From assembly GCA_016709305.1 (NCBI GenBank), contig JADJNA010000009.1:1-64000 (forward strand): a stretch of DNA of 64,000 nucleotides, written 5' to 3'. This stretch comes from Candidatus Villigracilis saccharophilus (GTDB lineage: Bacteria > Chloroflexota > Anaerolineae > Anaerolineales > Villigracilaceae). The translations under genes were made by a program, and so were the position numbers. Within the stretch, counting starts at the first letter, position 1, and every line of letters begins with the position of its first letter. Under the pieces are notes generated by a model. That model saw nothing but the letters and a program-made list of their open reading frames with translations. It had not been told where the DNA came from and ran no database searches. Shown here piece after piece: positions 45,501 to 53,552 of the stretch.

Positions 45501-47797
45501 GGTGCGCGTAAAGAGATTCTAAGACGTGAGTTGGAGCCGGCCAAAATGGAAACCGGAGAAAATGACTTGCTTGCAGTTACACCTTGATCCGTTTGATATA
45601 CATTTATGGATCTGCTCGCGGAATCCAGGTTGGTCGCACCTTCCAGCGTGGTGATCGTATTTGGATCGACGACATTGGTGTATGTAGCCGGGAAGACACT
45701 ACCATTGGTCGTAACATTGACTGTAACCCTGCATGTCCCAGGCACAGCCACAGTACCAGGCGGAATGACCCCCCCGGTCAGTGTGACAGCTGATGGGATG
45801 GTTGTGGAGGCAGCGGTTCCTCCGCTGCAGGTGGTGGCTGCCGTCTCCGGGGCAACCGGCACCAAACCTGTTGGAAGGGTATCCGTGAACGATACAATAT
45901 TTAAGGGATTGCTGGTTCTGTTCTGCAGGGTGATGGTGACTGTTGTAGTCCCGCCTTGCTGAATGGCTATCGGAGAAAAACCTTTTACGACGCCAATACT
46001 TAATCTTTGTACCCCCAAATTTGTGCTAACGGGCAGAAGGTTACTAATGCCTTGATCTGTCACCAACGCGTTGGCAGGAATTGTGTTGGTGTGAGTTTGT
46101 GTTAATGCTGTATCCGGCGTGGTCACACTGACCGTGATCGTACAACTGTTCGGAGTAGCCACACTACCCGCGGGAATCGTTCCTCCAGTCAAACGGACTG
46201 TGTCATTTGCGCGGCCGGTAGTCACGACCTCTGCAATCCCGGTACCGCAATCGGTTGCGGCAGTTCCAGGCACCAGTTCCAAGACCGTACCTGGCATGAC
46301 ATCATCAATTGCCACCCCGGTATAGGGAGTTGCCGTCGGGTTTCTTAAGGTAATGGTTAATAGGCTGATTTCCCCGGCTTGAATGGTGGTGGGGAAAAAA
46401 GACTTTAGAATACTTGAAGCTTGGACATTCAACGGCGCGGAGGCGGGGGATGCATTTGTCACCCCTTGCTTACTGCCGATCGCTCCAACAGCGATCGTAT
46501 TGGTATAACTACCAGCGACTGACGAGACTACATTAACAAGAATTCGACAGGTTGAGTCTGCGGCAATGCTCGCATTATTTAAGATTAGTGAGCTCGATCC
46601 GCTATTGGCAGTCAGCAAAGCAGCGGCCGTCCCGCCGCATCCTGATAATGAAGCTGAAACAGGATTTGCTATAACAATATTATTCGGCGCAGGATCATTC
46701 AGGATATCTGTCAGGGTTATTTCAGACAATACATGAGTCAGATCATTGTTCTTGATGTCGATTGTTAATTGACTGGTCTGCCCCACCCAGACAGTGTTCG
46801 GGGTAAAACTTTTTGTAATCGAAGGGGGCGCGACAGTATCAACTTGCAGGGTTGCGCTGGATGGTGAAGTATTTCCCACTGTAACAGTCCCGCCAATCCC
46901 AGTAGACGATAAAGCCCCGGCCGGAATTGTATTGATCAGATTTCCAGGCGTAGTTGATGTCACATCCACCGACACGGTACAGGAACCTGGGTTGCTGTTT
47001 AACTGGGCAGGCACTTTGCCACGTTCCAAAGAGATTGTAGTTCCCCCAGCCAGTGCAGTTACAGCAGTCGGCGGGTTAGCCAGGGGATCATCACAGGTTG
47101 TCAAGATATTGGGCGGATTAGCGATCTTCAAGCCGGTCTGAATTCCCACGAGGTTATCAATCCAGGCAGCATTATTCAACTCAAAGGTATTGGAATTGTA
47201 GATAGAGATGCTCAGGCGGGACACATCCCCGGGAGCGATGGAGATCGGGTTGAATTGCTTATTGATCTCGGCCGGAAAATCAAAGGTGGCGACGTTCAGT
47301 ATCGCGCTCGCATCTGCGCCATTCGTGATCGTTCCGGGACCGCCGTTCTCCGTTGCGGTTAACGCTCCGGCCGGGATGGTGTTTGTAAGATTTCCAGATA
47401 CACTTGTGATAACATCAACAGATACGGTACATGTACCGCCATTTGCGGCGACGGACCCGCCAATTAATTCAATGGTAGTGGAACCTTCAACCGCGGTCAC
47501 TGTACCGCCGCAATTCTCTACGATATTGGCAGGCGTGGCAACGCGTACCCCCGGCTGCACACTGACCAGATCATCAGACCATGAGACATTATCTAAAATA
47601 AAATTATTGGGATTTGTAACCACCACGCTAAGCCGCGTTTTTTCCATGCGGCCGATGGTTGCAGGATTAAATAATTTTGAAATTGTTGCGTTATAACTCT
47701 GCGCCTGCACATCCGCTTTTACTTTAAGGAATGGAGAAATCGTAAATAAGCCCGCGATGGCAACGATCATAAAACACACCTTAAAGATTTTGGGCAT
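37055..47797 (-). CDS. Giant DUF11-repeat surface protein, N-terminal half with signal peptide
   Basis: The start at 47797 has GGAG seven bases upstream. A signal peptide is present (FKVCFMIVAIAGLFTISPFL, cleavage near residue 28). The first ~1,250 residues hold about ten repeats of roughly 120 aa of the form KxFxPxxI.xG..S.LxIxxxN ... CGG ... CTVSVDV ... YTNTI. Then come DUF11-like repeats (VGDSLAYLIVAKNIGDIPLTNV, LGDTLNYSITVTNLGTSTLNG), larger D2-type modules (NDYGIESPASAITLDNVVAQKSI) and the 304-aa modules. The last 13 codons are out of frame because of an inserted base near 37087. With 25244-36739 the gene spans 22,554 bp, about 7,517 codons. It is transcribed away from the LRR gene across a 690-bp gap. 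Confidence 0.88.
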   Translation of the reverse strand: MPKIFKVCFMIVAIAGLFTISPFLKVKADVQAQSYNATISKLFNPATIGRMEKTRLSVVVTNPNNFILDNVSWSDDLVSVQPGVRVATPANIVENCGGTVTAVEGSTTIELIGGSVAANGGTCTVSVDVITSVSGNLTNTIPAGALTATENGGPGTITNGADASAILNVATFDFPAEINKQFNPISIAPGDVSRLSISIYNSNTFELNNAAWIDNLVGIQTGLKIANPPNILTTCDDPLANPPTAVTALAGGTTISLERGKVPAQLNSNPGSCTVSVDVTSTTPGNLINTIPAGALSSTGIGGTVTVGNTSPSSATLQVDTVAPPSITKSFTPNTVWVGQTSQLTIDIKNNDLTHVLSEITLTDILNDPAPNNIVIANPVSASLSGCGGTAAALLTANSGSSSLILNNASIAADSTCRILVNVVSSVAGSYTNTIAVGAIGSKQGVTNASPASAPLNVQASSILKSFFPTTIQAGEISLLTITLRNPTATPYTGVAIDDVMPGTVLELVPGTAATDCGTGIAEVVTTGRANDTVRLTGGTIPAGSVATPNSCTITVSVTTPDTALTQTHTNTIPANALVTDQGISNLLPVSTNLGVQRLSIGVVKGFSPIAIQQGGTTTVTITLQNRTSNPLNIVSFTDTLPTGLVPVAPETAATTCSGGTAASTTIPSAVTLTGGVIPPGTVAVPGTCRVTVNVTTNGSVFPATYTNVVDPNTITTLEGATNLDSASRSINVYQTDQGVTASKSFSPVSILAGSNSRLRISLRAPDDEDLTNLSVTDILPANVTISNSTAASLSGCGAGTLTAVATGTDTITLSNASITKATTCQIDVYVTGSVSNVYTNTIAATQITNDQGQRPPADFSASLTVSHMTISKAFYPNAVSPGGLSTLTITLSNTNPAPITGVSLTDNLTTMGGGDISIAPTPNGKTTCGSGTVPVSGGSQIITLSNGSIPAQVGGVPGICTVSVDVQASSSIVTLPTTRTNTVYRTNVSGTIFGLGTTINPVADAAANLLITPLSVGVVKGFDPLTVFGGSSSTLSVQLVNPNNTVLSGITFTDTMPLGMFIANPPNLSTGTCGGALTATPGERTFTFSGGVLNANKRCTLTLGTTMNVNGNRTNTITAGAVTTFNGASNPQAAQASLTNLPGASITKFFSPNSIIAGEASLLTIRITNTGNIKLTNLGFTDNLPAALQILASPAPVNNCGGVLTAAAGTQIIKLLGGEIPAGPGTTCDMVVAVTGTTAGTYTNTIAKNSLTSAEGATNTEPATDTLTINANPLLQLIKTLDINNSSPAPYTVGDSLAYLIVAKNIGDIPLTNVTITDPNVVMGTCTPSGTPVTLLPTQTLSCTATHVVVLDDDTAGSFVNTASGDSDQTDPVTDSVTVPIDKIDAMSIKKVITSTAPYQLGDTLNYSITVTNLGTSTLNGVTVTDPGTNVTLGTCTPGQPSVLTPGTSMVCAASHVVTQPDVDLGSFTNTAIADSVETDPPISDTVVVNIKKNPQLNVFKQVTSNGPYNTVGSVITYDISTVNSGDETLHNVTLVDNTPGVVMGTCTPATPATLVPGAILSCTASHTVTAGDLTNGGYTNTATGDSDETPSASDTVTVITKTPSIVLDKVGTLNAGGNGRADAGDTISYAFAITNNGEVTLTNITLIDIVGGITITGGPTIASLASGEVNSTTFTGTYTLKQSDIDAGTFSNTATATGYPPIGSPVSSTDTDTKSGLSVPSLQLDKVITSGESYNHAGAIIYYSYTITNSGNVALTGNSTPDGYFTITDDHINGGTAFSCGTAVSLAIGASINCTNSYTVTQADIDGGASIVNTANAHGKYVALDVTSNTDTATAAELTPWPASLAKSLVTTEFNVSGNDHTQAVIGEILTYQLVTTFPSGSTMSAKIVDTLDAGLALVAVDSVTVSNRDSDGASVNTDAGLNSEKMTFDSFGNCTNCTSSATNGVGVNPFVETSGGKLTFDFGNVINTSPYVDGTNTGAETITIIYRAIVLNDINNQSLVNLNNSAVFSWTGDQASASAAAVTVVEPTLTLSKSLLTLPATIHDAGDTASFSITVTNGNVASGTTVAHDVEFTDLIPSGLTLVGSPTLGACDASPTFGGTTTLTASWISFPIASSCTFTFNTTVNADVQPGQTIAANTGELRWTSISGTRADLSPFNTASDERVGPTGIIGSDSLNDYGIESPASAITLDNVVAQKSIIATSEAHTDDPNAAIGEIIRYRLVMQLPEGVVTDLQLSDTFGGTGGQRFLDDNTARVLFVGNGSVSSAVYGSVPAVSACANYGGDFTLAGTSAIVSSAVNCSLADANITAIENSDVDTYPTNGGIHFQLGTITNGDNDVNPEFIIVEFNALVTNEAANVTGSTLTDSFIGRRWNGTAMVNMGNASPSVSSIAREPSVTVSKVLMSTPLDAGDTVTYQLTVTAGGTSLDHATAFELELTDVLDNGLTPVSQVIDSTTQASICSGGGSGTTVYADQISRIGQTITLTATCLDPGNSITATITAKVAPGAAAGEVIPNSTAILYTSLPGAHGTTVNDTGSVVTTDPGTPTGERTGSGIAPNTYVDSDNVSFTLDVPGIVKNDATPAVYTIGETVSYDIRVTLPEGVTPSLVVTDNIPSGTKPTGSLPYGLKYVSSQVLASDAALSTPFSGPTDVTLISGVCANACASGDDVTFTFNDVTTLDDNNAANNTFIIRIVLLVENITGNQDRIPANVEYPTSLINSATAVYTGGTINDSAAAITIIEPQITTTKSVSPTTNVKAGDTLTYTVRFTNTGDSTAYDVTALDTMAQGVIFGSITSCNYFNGSTTSPIGFTQPTAGIVSVPFDSDIPGSWDVPATATDSYIECVYTGVAQNNMVLNGSHTNSIDADWTSLDGVNANERNYSDGLSNNMDGTQDTATATFTTGVVTLSKSDGGITQRTIGDSITYTITVGGANVLGTLRSLVVTDTLPAGLIYDGGVVFNGFSTSPVPTFGTNDGSVAVVLTFNFGDTVKSADNATITFNAHVADVTGNARTVAKTNSVSASYLNVAGTTVNLGPATDAFTIIEPVITTTKSVSPTTNVKAGDTLTYTVRFTNSGDSTAYDVTALDTMAQGVVFGSITSCNYFNGATTSPIGFTQPTAGIVSVPFDSDIPGSWDVPATATDSYIECVYTGVAQNNMVLNGSHTNSIDADWTSQDGTANAGERVYADVVSRANVDGTQDTATATFTTGAVTLSKSDGGITQRTIGDSITYTITVGGANVLGTLRSLVVTDTLPAGLIYDGGVVFSGFSTSPVPTFGTNDGSVAVVLTFNFGDTVKSADNATITFNAHVADVTGNARTVAKTNSVSASYLNVAGTTVNLGPATDAFTITEPVITTTKSVSPTTNVKAGDTLTYTVRFTNSGDSTAYDVTALDTMAQGVVFGSITSCNYFNGATTSPIGFTQPAAGIVSVPFDSDIPGSWDIPATATDSYIECVYTGAAQNNMVLNGSHTNSIDADWTSQDGTANAGERVYADVVSRANVDGTQDTATATFTTGVVTLSKSDGGITQRTIGDSITYTITVGGANVLGTLRSLVVTDTLPAGLIYDGGVVFSGFFHLACPDVRHE

Positions 47798-48487
47798 ACA
47801 TTTCTCCGGCTTGGGAATATAGAATTTGTGCTTATAGTTATCTTAAAAACAGGGGCGGTTTCGCTATTCGCTCGTCAGTGCCCTTACTCAAAAAACGAGA
47901 TAAGCGACCAGATCAAGACACTGAGTCAAGGCATCCCCCATCGCTCAAAAGTACTATTTTTCACTTGATTCTATGAGAATAATATGAGTAAGTCAACCAA
48001 CAAAACATACAGAATTGAAAGCTAAACAACACTATCTCGACAACATCTATCGTGTTCACATTTTTTCATCGTGGAAGCAATAATGAGCACACTGACTAAT
48101 CGGCGGTCAAGCTTTCAAGATGGATTAAAAGAGACCCGATTTCGCGGATGGTAAAGGCGGGCAAATAACTGAATCATACAAAATAACTTTTTAGGAAGTT
48201 TTTACGTGATAAATTCGCCCTGAATTCATTGAAGGGATATAATGCGAAATATTGGGAAAATCTAGACAACCTTATTGTTTAAATTGATACACCTTTGAAT
48301 TGGCCGGTCTTATATCTGGAATTACGCCACACAATTTCTAATATCGGCTCTTTCATAATTTTTTAGACGTTGACAAGCAATACTTATAAGCAATTACATT
48401 TACATTGCCCATAACATTGAGAGCAGTCTTGATTATCAAGGTCAAAAATAACATGGATCAATTCATACCAAGATCGCCTTCAAACAC
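47798..48487. other. Divergent 690-bp intergenic region
   Basis: It separates the giant gene (minus) from the FecR/LRR gene (plus) and must hold both promoters. TTGACA at 48370-48375 followed 17 bases later by ATTACA is a possible plus-strand promoter, but the transcript leader would be about 100 bases. The sequence is AT-rich with short purine runs; no open frame, tRNA or strong hairpin was found. Confidence 0.4.
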
Positions 48488-50770
48488 ATGAATCCAAAAC
48501 GATCGATCATCATCAACATCGTAATTACGATAAGCCTGCTGACGGCGACATATGCTGTTTACATCTATAAACGCAATTCCCTAAAACTTGAACAATCCAC
48601 AGTCAACCCAACTTCGCGTCCACCGTTCCATAGTTTCATCGACCCCGGCGGACTGATTGCCCTGCTCATCCCCACAATGCCCGGCCCCACCCCGGCTCCG
48701 CTGACAGCCAGTATGCACGAGATCATCGGCACGGTTACAATTCGCAAGCCGGACCAATCTGATTTCACAGCGGTCATGCCAGACCAGATATTAACTGTTT
48801 CCAGCACCGTAAAAACGGCCGAGCAAAGCCGTGTAAGACTTGACCTTTCCAACCAGACTATTGTACGTTTAGGTGAAAACACAATCTTTGTATTTAAAGA
48901 TGAGCGCAAGGGTGTTGACGGGGGACGTTATTTCCTCGATCTGGGACTCGGCGAAATATGGATCATTCTAAAGGGCGGTGAGGTCAACGTGGAAACTCCC
49001 TCCGGATTGGCGGCTGTCCGCGGGTCGTTCCTGCACGTGACATATCGCCCGGAAAATAACCTCACCTCGATCTCGTGTTTGGAAGGTCACTGCGAACTCG
49101 AAAACGAAGGCGGGCGGGCGGAACTCGTATCAGGCGAGACCGCTCTTGTTTACAGCCCTTCCATCCCTCCTGTCACAGGACGCATGACCGGGGCGGAAGC
49201 TTCCGATTGGGTTCTAAACAACCCGGAAGCGACACTCGTTATCCCAATTCTTGAAGCGACATTTGCAGCCCTGCCAACCATCACTCCCGGACCTTCCAAC
49301 ACTCCTCCAGGTATTTTTGATCCCACCCAAACTGCCAACACTACCAGCCCTACCTCTACCAATTCGACTTTGACAACAACGAACACTTATACACCCAGCG
49401 CCACTGGAACATTTACTCCAACTTTTACCTCGACATTCACAAGAACGATTACAACAACTCCCTCCCGTACCCCGACAGCCAAAGCCGCTTCAACCCGGAC
49501 TCTGACGCCTGTCTATACTCCTACCAAAACACAAACCTCTGTTCTTACTTCAACGAGAACATATACCCCTATTCCCTCAGCGACAAAAACACTAACTCCA
49601 GCACCAACATCAACCAGGACATTTACTCCCATCCCCTCTTCAACCAAATCACAAACTCCCACGTCCACATCCACTGCAACATTTACTCCGATTCCCACTT
49701 TCACAAAAACATCAACACCCTCAATAACTTTCACAGCCACTTCAACGCCAACAATTACACTTACACCGACGATAACACCAGTCAGTGGGTGTGCCGGGGT
49801 AACAGAAATTCCAGTAATTGAATGTAATGCGTTGGTTGCACTTTATAACAGTACAAATGGAAATGGCTGGACCAACAAGACCGGCTGGTTGGTTACGAAT
49901 ACGCCATGCACATGGTATCGGGTTACTTGCGCCAATGGACACGTGACACAAATATTTGTCGCCAACAATAACTTAGTAGGTAGTATACCGGCAGAATTAG
50001 GGAATATCGAGTCTTTGATCCAACTCGGTTTAGGGAGTAATAAACTCAGCGGCAGCATCCCGCCTCAATTAGGAAATTTAACCAATCTCCAGGAATTCCG
50101 TATTGAAGCCAATTTGCTTTCAGGCAGCATCCCAACTGAATTGGGTAAAATGACAAACCTAAAACTTCTTTATCTATACGAGAATCAACTCAGTGGCAGT
50201 ATCCCCACAGAACTAGGCAATCTAACTAATCTTCTTCAACTTCTTCTTTACAACAATAGATTAAGTGGAAATATTCCTCCAGCATTGGGTGGGTTGTCAA
50301 ATCTAACCTCCGTCAACCTGGGAATTAACCAGCTGAACGGCAGTATTCCCCTTGAATTAGGGAACTTAATTAATTTATCATCCCTGAGTCTTGCTCGCAA
50401 CCAACTGAGCGGCAGCATCCCATCTCAACTGGGAAATTTAGTAAGTATGGTTCAACTCCAACTTTACGAGAATGCATTGACGGGTAGCATCCCCGTTGAA
50501 TTAGGCAACCTCAGAAATTTAAAATATCTAGGCCTTTATGGAAATCAATTGACTGGAAATATTCCAATTGAATTTGGAAACCTCAACAATTTAGTATGGT
50601 TACAACTAGAATATACATCGCTTATTGGACCAATCCCCACGGACATAAAAAATTCATTACTTATGGAAAGATTTACTTTTCCAACATCAGTCTGCGCGCC
50701 AAACGACCCAGGTTTTATAACGTGGATTAATGCACTTCTCACCCATTCTGCTTATGCGTTATGCCCATAG
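48488..50770 (+). CDS. FecR-domain, Ser/Thr/Pro-linker, leucine-rich-repeat surface protein
   Basis: A 760-aa protein. An N-terminal signal anchor (IIINIVITISLLTATYAVYIY) is followed by a FecR-like domain at about 75-230 (TVKTAEQSRVRLDLSNQ, VRLGENTIFVF, VNVETPSGLAAVRG). Residues about 265-430 are a Thr/Ser/Pro linker of repeats like T.TFTPIPS.TK. The C-terminal part is a plant-like LRR domain: cap ECNALVALYNSTNGNGW ... CTWYRVTCANGHVT, then about nine 24-residue repeats of N.LSGSIP.ELGNL.NL..L.LY. A C-terminal cap follows with C at APNDP and LCP. It is probably exposed on the cell surface and binds a ligand or partner. No strong ribosome site was seen. Confidence 0.88.
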   Translation: MNPKRSIIINIVITISLLTATYAVYIYKRNSLKLEQSTVNPTSRPPFHSFIDPGGLIALLIPTMPGPTPAPLTASMHEIIGTVTIRKPDQSDFTAVMPDQILTVSSTVKTAEQSRVRLDLSNQTIVRLGENTIFVFKDERKGVDGGRYFLDLGLGEIWIILKGGEVNVETPSGLAAVRGSFLHVTYRPENNLTSISCLEGHCELENEGGRAELVSGETALVYSPSIPPVTGRMTGAEASDWVLNNPEATLVIPILEATFAALPTITPGPSNTPPGIFDPTQTANTTSPTSTNSTLTTTNTYTPSATGTFTPTFTSTFTRTITTTPSRTPTAKAASTRTLTPVYTPTKTQTSVLTSTRTYTPIPSATKTLTPAPTSTRTFTPIPSSTKSQTPTSTSTATFTPIPTFTKTSTPSITFTATSTPTITLTPTITPVSGCAGVTEIPVIECNALVALYNSTNGNGWTNKTGWLVTNTPCTWYRVTCANGHVTQIFVANNNLVGSIPAELGNIESLIQLGLGSNKLSGSIPPQLGNLTNLQEFRIEANLLSGSIPTELGKMTNLKLLYLYENQLSGSIPTELGNLTNLLQLLLYNNRLSGNIPPALGGLSNLTSVNLGINQLNGSIPLELGNLINLSSLSLARNQLSGSIPSQLGNLVSMVQLQLYENALTGSIPVELGNLRNLKYLGLYGNQLTGNIPIEFGNLNNLVWLQLEYTSLIGPIPTDIKNSLLMERFTFPTSVCAPNDPGFITWINALLTHSAYALCP

Positions 50771-50804
50771 TTGATGGATTGCGATCTCTGGAAATAAACG
50801 CCTT

Positions 50805-52628
50805 ATGAACGGTAAAATAATTCAATCCTCACGCATCAGCATCTTTATTTTTGTCATCGCCAGCTTGATCCTTTTGGATCGGGTCGGCAGCCGTTTATGG
50901 GAATTACCCACACCCATAGAAAGACTGGAACTATATCTCGTTGACGCAGCCTTACGATTGAGAGGCACGCAAACGCCATCAGCGCCCATTGTCATTGTCA
51001 CCATTGACGATAACTCGCTCAATTACACCGGCTATCACTGGCCCTGGCCGCGCACATATCTGGCAGAAATAATCAATGCTCTCAATAACGCGGGGGCGCG
51101 CGTCATTGGTTTCGATGTTATGTTATTTGGAAGTGACCCCGACCCCGCGGGAGATCAAGCGCTGGCGGAAGCTTTTGAGAACGCCGGGAATGTGGTCGCG
51201 GTCATGAATATTTTCCGCTCAGCCAATACAGAAACTTTGGAATTACCAATAACTCCCTATCCAGAGGTTTTGGCGGACATGGGCATAGCTGGCATACTCG
51301 CGGACAATGACGCCATCATCCGCAGCGTGCAGGCGTATGACCATTCAGCCTACGATGACAGGGTTTATTTTAATTGGGCATTTGAAATAACACAGGCTTA
51401 CCTTGGCGTTGACCCGCCTCAAAGCCCAGCGCTTGATCATCTTGTTTTTAATTCCAAGATCGTGCCATTGCAAAACGGCCGCCTGTCGGTAAATTTTAAT
51501 GGCCCCCCGGAAACATTCACGTACTATCCAGCTTTCCAGGTCGCCCTTGGAGATTACCCCGCTGAAACTTTCAAGAACAAGATCGTTTTGATCGGCGCTA
51601 CATCCGTAACCCTGCAGGATATTTACCCGGTTCCCTTCTCAACCTTGAAGAGGATGCCGGGCGTCGAGATCACTGCCAATGTGGTGGACACAATCCTTTC
51701 CGGAGATTACATTGATATCCCGTCCCCGGCGGTACGTGGATTGATATTAATTTTCACGGCAATATTCGCATGGCTGATCAGCCGCCGCCGTCTACCGGGC
51801 AAAGCGATCATCATCATGTTTGGCAGCATGGTTGTCTATGGATTGATTTGGTTCTTCCTGTTTACCCAGCGGCAGTGGCAATTTGAGTTGGCTGCCCCTG
51901 AGTTGATGTTATTGCTGGGAATTTTAGTGCCCAGCTTTGATGAAGCGCTCAATCAGGAATTGGAAAAGCGCAGGCTGCAAAAATTATTTGGACAATTCGT
52001 TTCCCCGGAAATTGTCAGCCAGTTAATAAAGACCCCTGATATTTTGAGTTTGCATAAACGGGCCAACTTAACGATCTTATTTTCAGATATCCGTAATTTC
52101 ACAAACTTATCAGAGAAATTGACACCGGATGAGGTGGTTGGAATGCTTAACCCTTATCTGGATGTCATGACAAAAGTCGTCCACAAACATGGCGGAACGG
52201 TCGATAAGTATATTGGCGATGCCATTGTGGCTTTTTTCGGGGAGCCAGTCCCCCATCCCGATCATGCCATCCGGGCTGTTCGGACAGCGATGGAAATGCG
52301 TGTCGAATTAAATAAATTACGCAAAGTGTGGCTTGAAGAAGGGCGATTTGACGGGGTGTTCGATATCGGCATTGGCATTCACAGCGGTGATGTTTTCGTT
52401 GGGATGATCGGTTCACTGCAGCGTCTGAATTACACCGTTATCGGTGATGCCGTAAACACTGCCGCGCGCCTGCAGGATCAAACAAAGTTCCACGCCTGGC
52501 CGATCCTGATCAGCGGGCAGGTATATAATATAGTTAAGGATGAAATCGCAGCAGAGTTTGTGGAAGAGCGCTTATTTAAAGGAAAACAGGAACCTATCAG
52601 GATATATAAGGTTCTGGGAATAGAGTAA
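50805..52628 (+). CDS. CHASE2-domain adenylate cyclase (class III)
   Basis: A 607-aa membrane protein: N-terminal helix (ISIFIFVIASLILLDR), extracytoplasmic CHASE2 sensor (about 40-300, with RVIGFDVMLFG, NKIVLIGATSVTLQDIY and PGVEITANVVDTIL), three membrane helices (about 306-380) and a class III cyclase domain. Metal-binding Asp428 is in LFSDIRNFT and Asp472 in DKYIGDAIVAFFG; Lys468 and Asp548 (IGDAVNTAAR) are the residues that select ATP rather than GTP. So the product is probably cAMP. It lies 81 bp upstream of a cyclic-nucleotide-binding protein gene, forming a likely signalling pair. Confidence 0.92.
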   Translation: MNGKIIQSSRISIFIFVIASLILLDRVGSRLWELPTPIERLELYLVDAALRLRGTQTPSAPIVIVTIDDNSLNYTGYHWPWPRTYLAEIINALNNAGARVIGFDVMLFGSDPDPAGDQALAEAFENAGNVVAVMNIFRSANTETLELPITPYPEVLADMGIAGILADNDAIIRSVQAYDHSAYDDRVYFNWAFEITQAYLGVDPPQSPALDHLVFNSKIVPLQNGRLSVNFNGPPETFTYYPAFQVALGDYPAETFKNKIVLIGATSVTLQDIYPVPFSTLKRMPGVEITANVVDTILSGDYIDIPSPAVRGLILIFTAIFAWLISRRRLPGKAIIIMFGSMVVYGLIWFFLFTQRQWQFELAAPELMLLLGILVPSFDEALNQELEKRRLQKLFGQFVSPEIVSQLIKTPDILSLHKRANLTILFSDIRNFTNLSEKLTPDEVVGMLNPYLDVMTKVVHKHGGTVDKYIGDAIVAFFGEPVPHPDHAIRAVRTAMEMRVELNKLRKVWLEEGRFDGVFDIGIGIHSGDVFVGMIGSLQRLNYTVIGDAVNTAARLQDQTKFHAWPILISGQVYNIVKDEIAAEFVEERLFKGKQEPIRIYKVLGIE

Positions 52629-52709
52629 TCCCTGCTTGTAACTTGCCTGAATTAAGAAAGAGGTCGATGATGGCAACCAATTCGCTTATCAACTATAAGA
52701 GGAACTCAC

Positions 52710-53501
52710 ATGGCTGAAACACAGGCTGGGATGAAAAATGGGTATGTCGAAGGAAATTCCATATCCCCAAACGAACTCCATATTCAATATGGAATCCCAA
52801 CTGAAGAAATCTCATCCTTCCGAAATCTCATACGAATTTACCCCGAGCGGGAAGTCATCATCAAAGAGGGTGAGCATGAGCACGCCTTATATCTCCTGAG
52901 GTTTGGGAATGTGGAGGTCTTCAAAGGGTCGGGCACATCCAGGGAATTAATTGGCGCGATCGAAGCCGTCAATTTTTTTGGCGAGATGAGTATGATCATT
53001 GACGAAGCCAGGAGCGCAACAGTCATATCCCGCTCAAGCCATGTGGTGGTTTATAGAATACCCAACCCGAACATCCAAACGATCCTTACCAATCCAAAAT
53101 GGGCAGAGTTATTGATATCACGCCTGTGTAAAAATCTAGCAAGAAGCCTTGAACAGCAAATGACCGCTTCAGAAAATGTTAAAGAATTGCGGTCAGAACT
53201 TGAACAGGTTAAACAAGCAATGAAAAAACAACAGGAGGAAACCGCCAGAAAAACCCAACTTACTTTAAACGGGATCCTTCATTTTCAAAATATTGTTCAA
53301 AGGACAGCGGTTGTAGGCAGTAAGGGATGGGCTTATCTAAATACGCTTAACCATGTTGCCCGCACGTTGATCACGCATTATCTGCCCAATCTGGATGACG
53401 CTGAAAAGACTGTGGAAATCAGCGTTATCAAGAACTCCCTGTCAGCGCTCCCGCAAAACGAACAGAACAGGACGATCGACGAACTCAAGCAGTTTTTATA
53501 A
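52710..53501 (+). CDS. Cyclic-nucleotide-binding domain protein with coiled coil
   Basis: A 263-aa protein. The cyclic-nucleotide-binding domain (about 28-145) has REVIIKEGEHEHALYLLRFGNVEVF and the phosphate-binding cassette NFFGEMSMIIDEARSATV with the key Glu and Arg. A charged coiled coil follows (ELRSELEQVKQAMKKQQEE) and a C-terminal helical region. There is no DNA-binding helix-turn-helix, so it is not a Crp regulator; it may be an effector that changes partners when cAMP binds. AGAGGAAC precedes the ATG. The upstream cyclase is the obvious source of ligand (inference). Confidence 0.85.
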   Translation: MAETQAGMKNGYVEGNSISPNELHIQYGIPTEEISSFRNLIRIYPEREVIIKEGEHEHALYLLRFGNVEVFKGSGTSRELIGAIEAVNFFGEMSMIIDEARSATVISRSSHVVVYRIPNPNIQTILTNPKWAELLISRLCKNLARSLEQQMTASENVKELRSELEQVKQAMKKQQEETARKTQLTLNGILHFQNIVQRTAVVGSKGWAYLNTLNHVARTLITHYLPNLDDAEKTVEISVIKNSLSALPQNEQNRTIDELKQFL

Positions 53502-53552
53502 CCGTACTCATAAATTAACGAGAGCAATATTTTTATCGCGAGGAAGCCAACT

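Noticed and set aside
26460..47696. Many plus-strand open frames opposite the giant gene, some repeated every 339 or 912 bp
   Set aside because: They are antisense shadows of the repeat modules: they recur exactly where the minus-strand repeats recur, have no ribosome sites and give low-complexity basic or valine-rich products.
47798..48487. Searched for a tRNA or small RNA in the large divergent gap
   Set aside because: No cloverleaf, T-loop consensus or terminator-bounded unit was seen.
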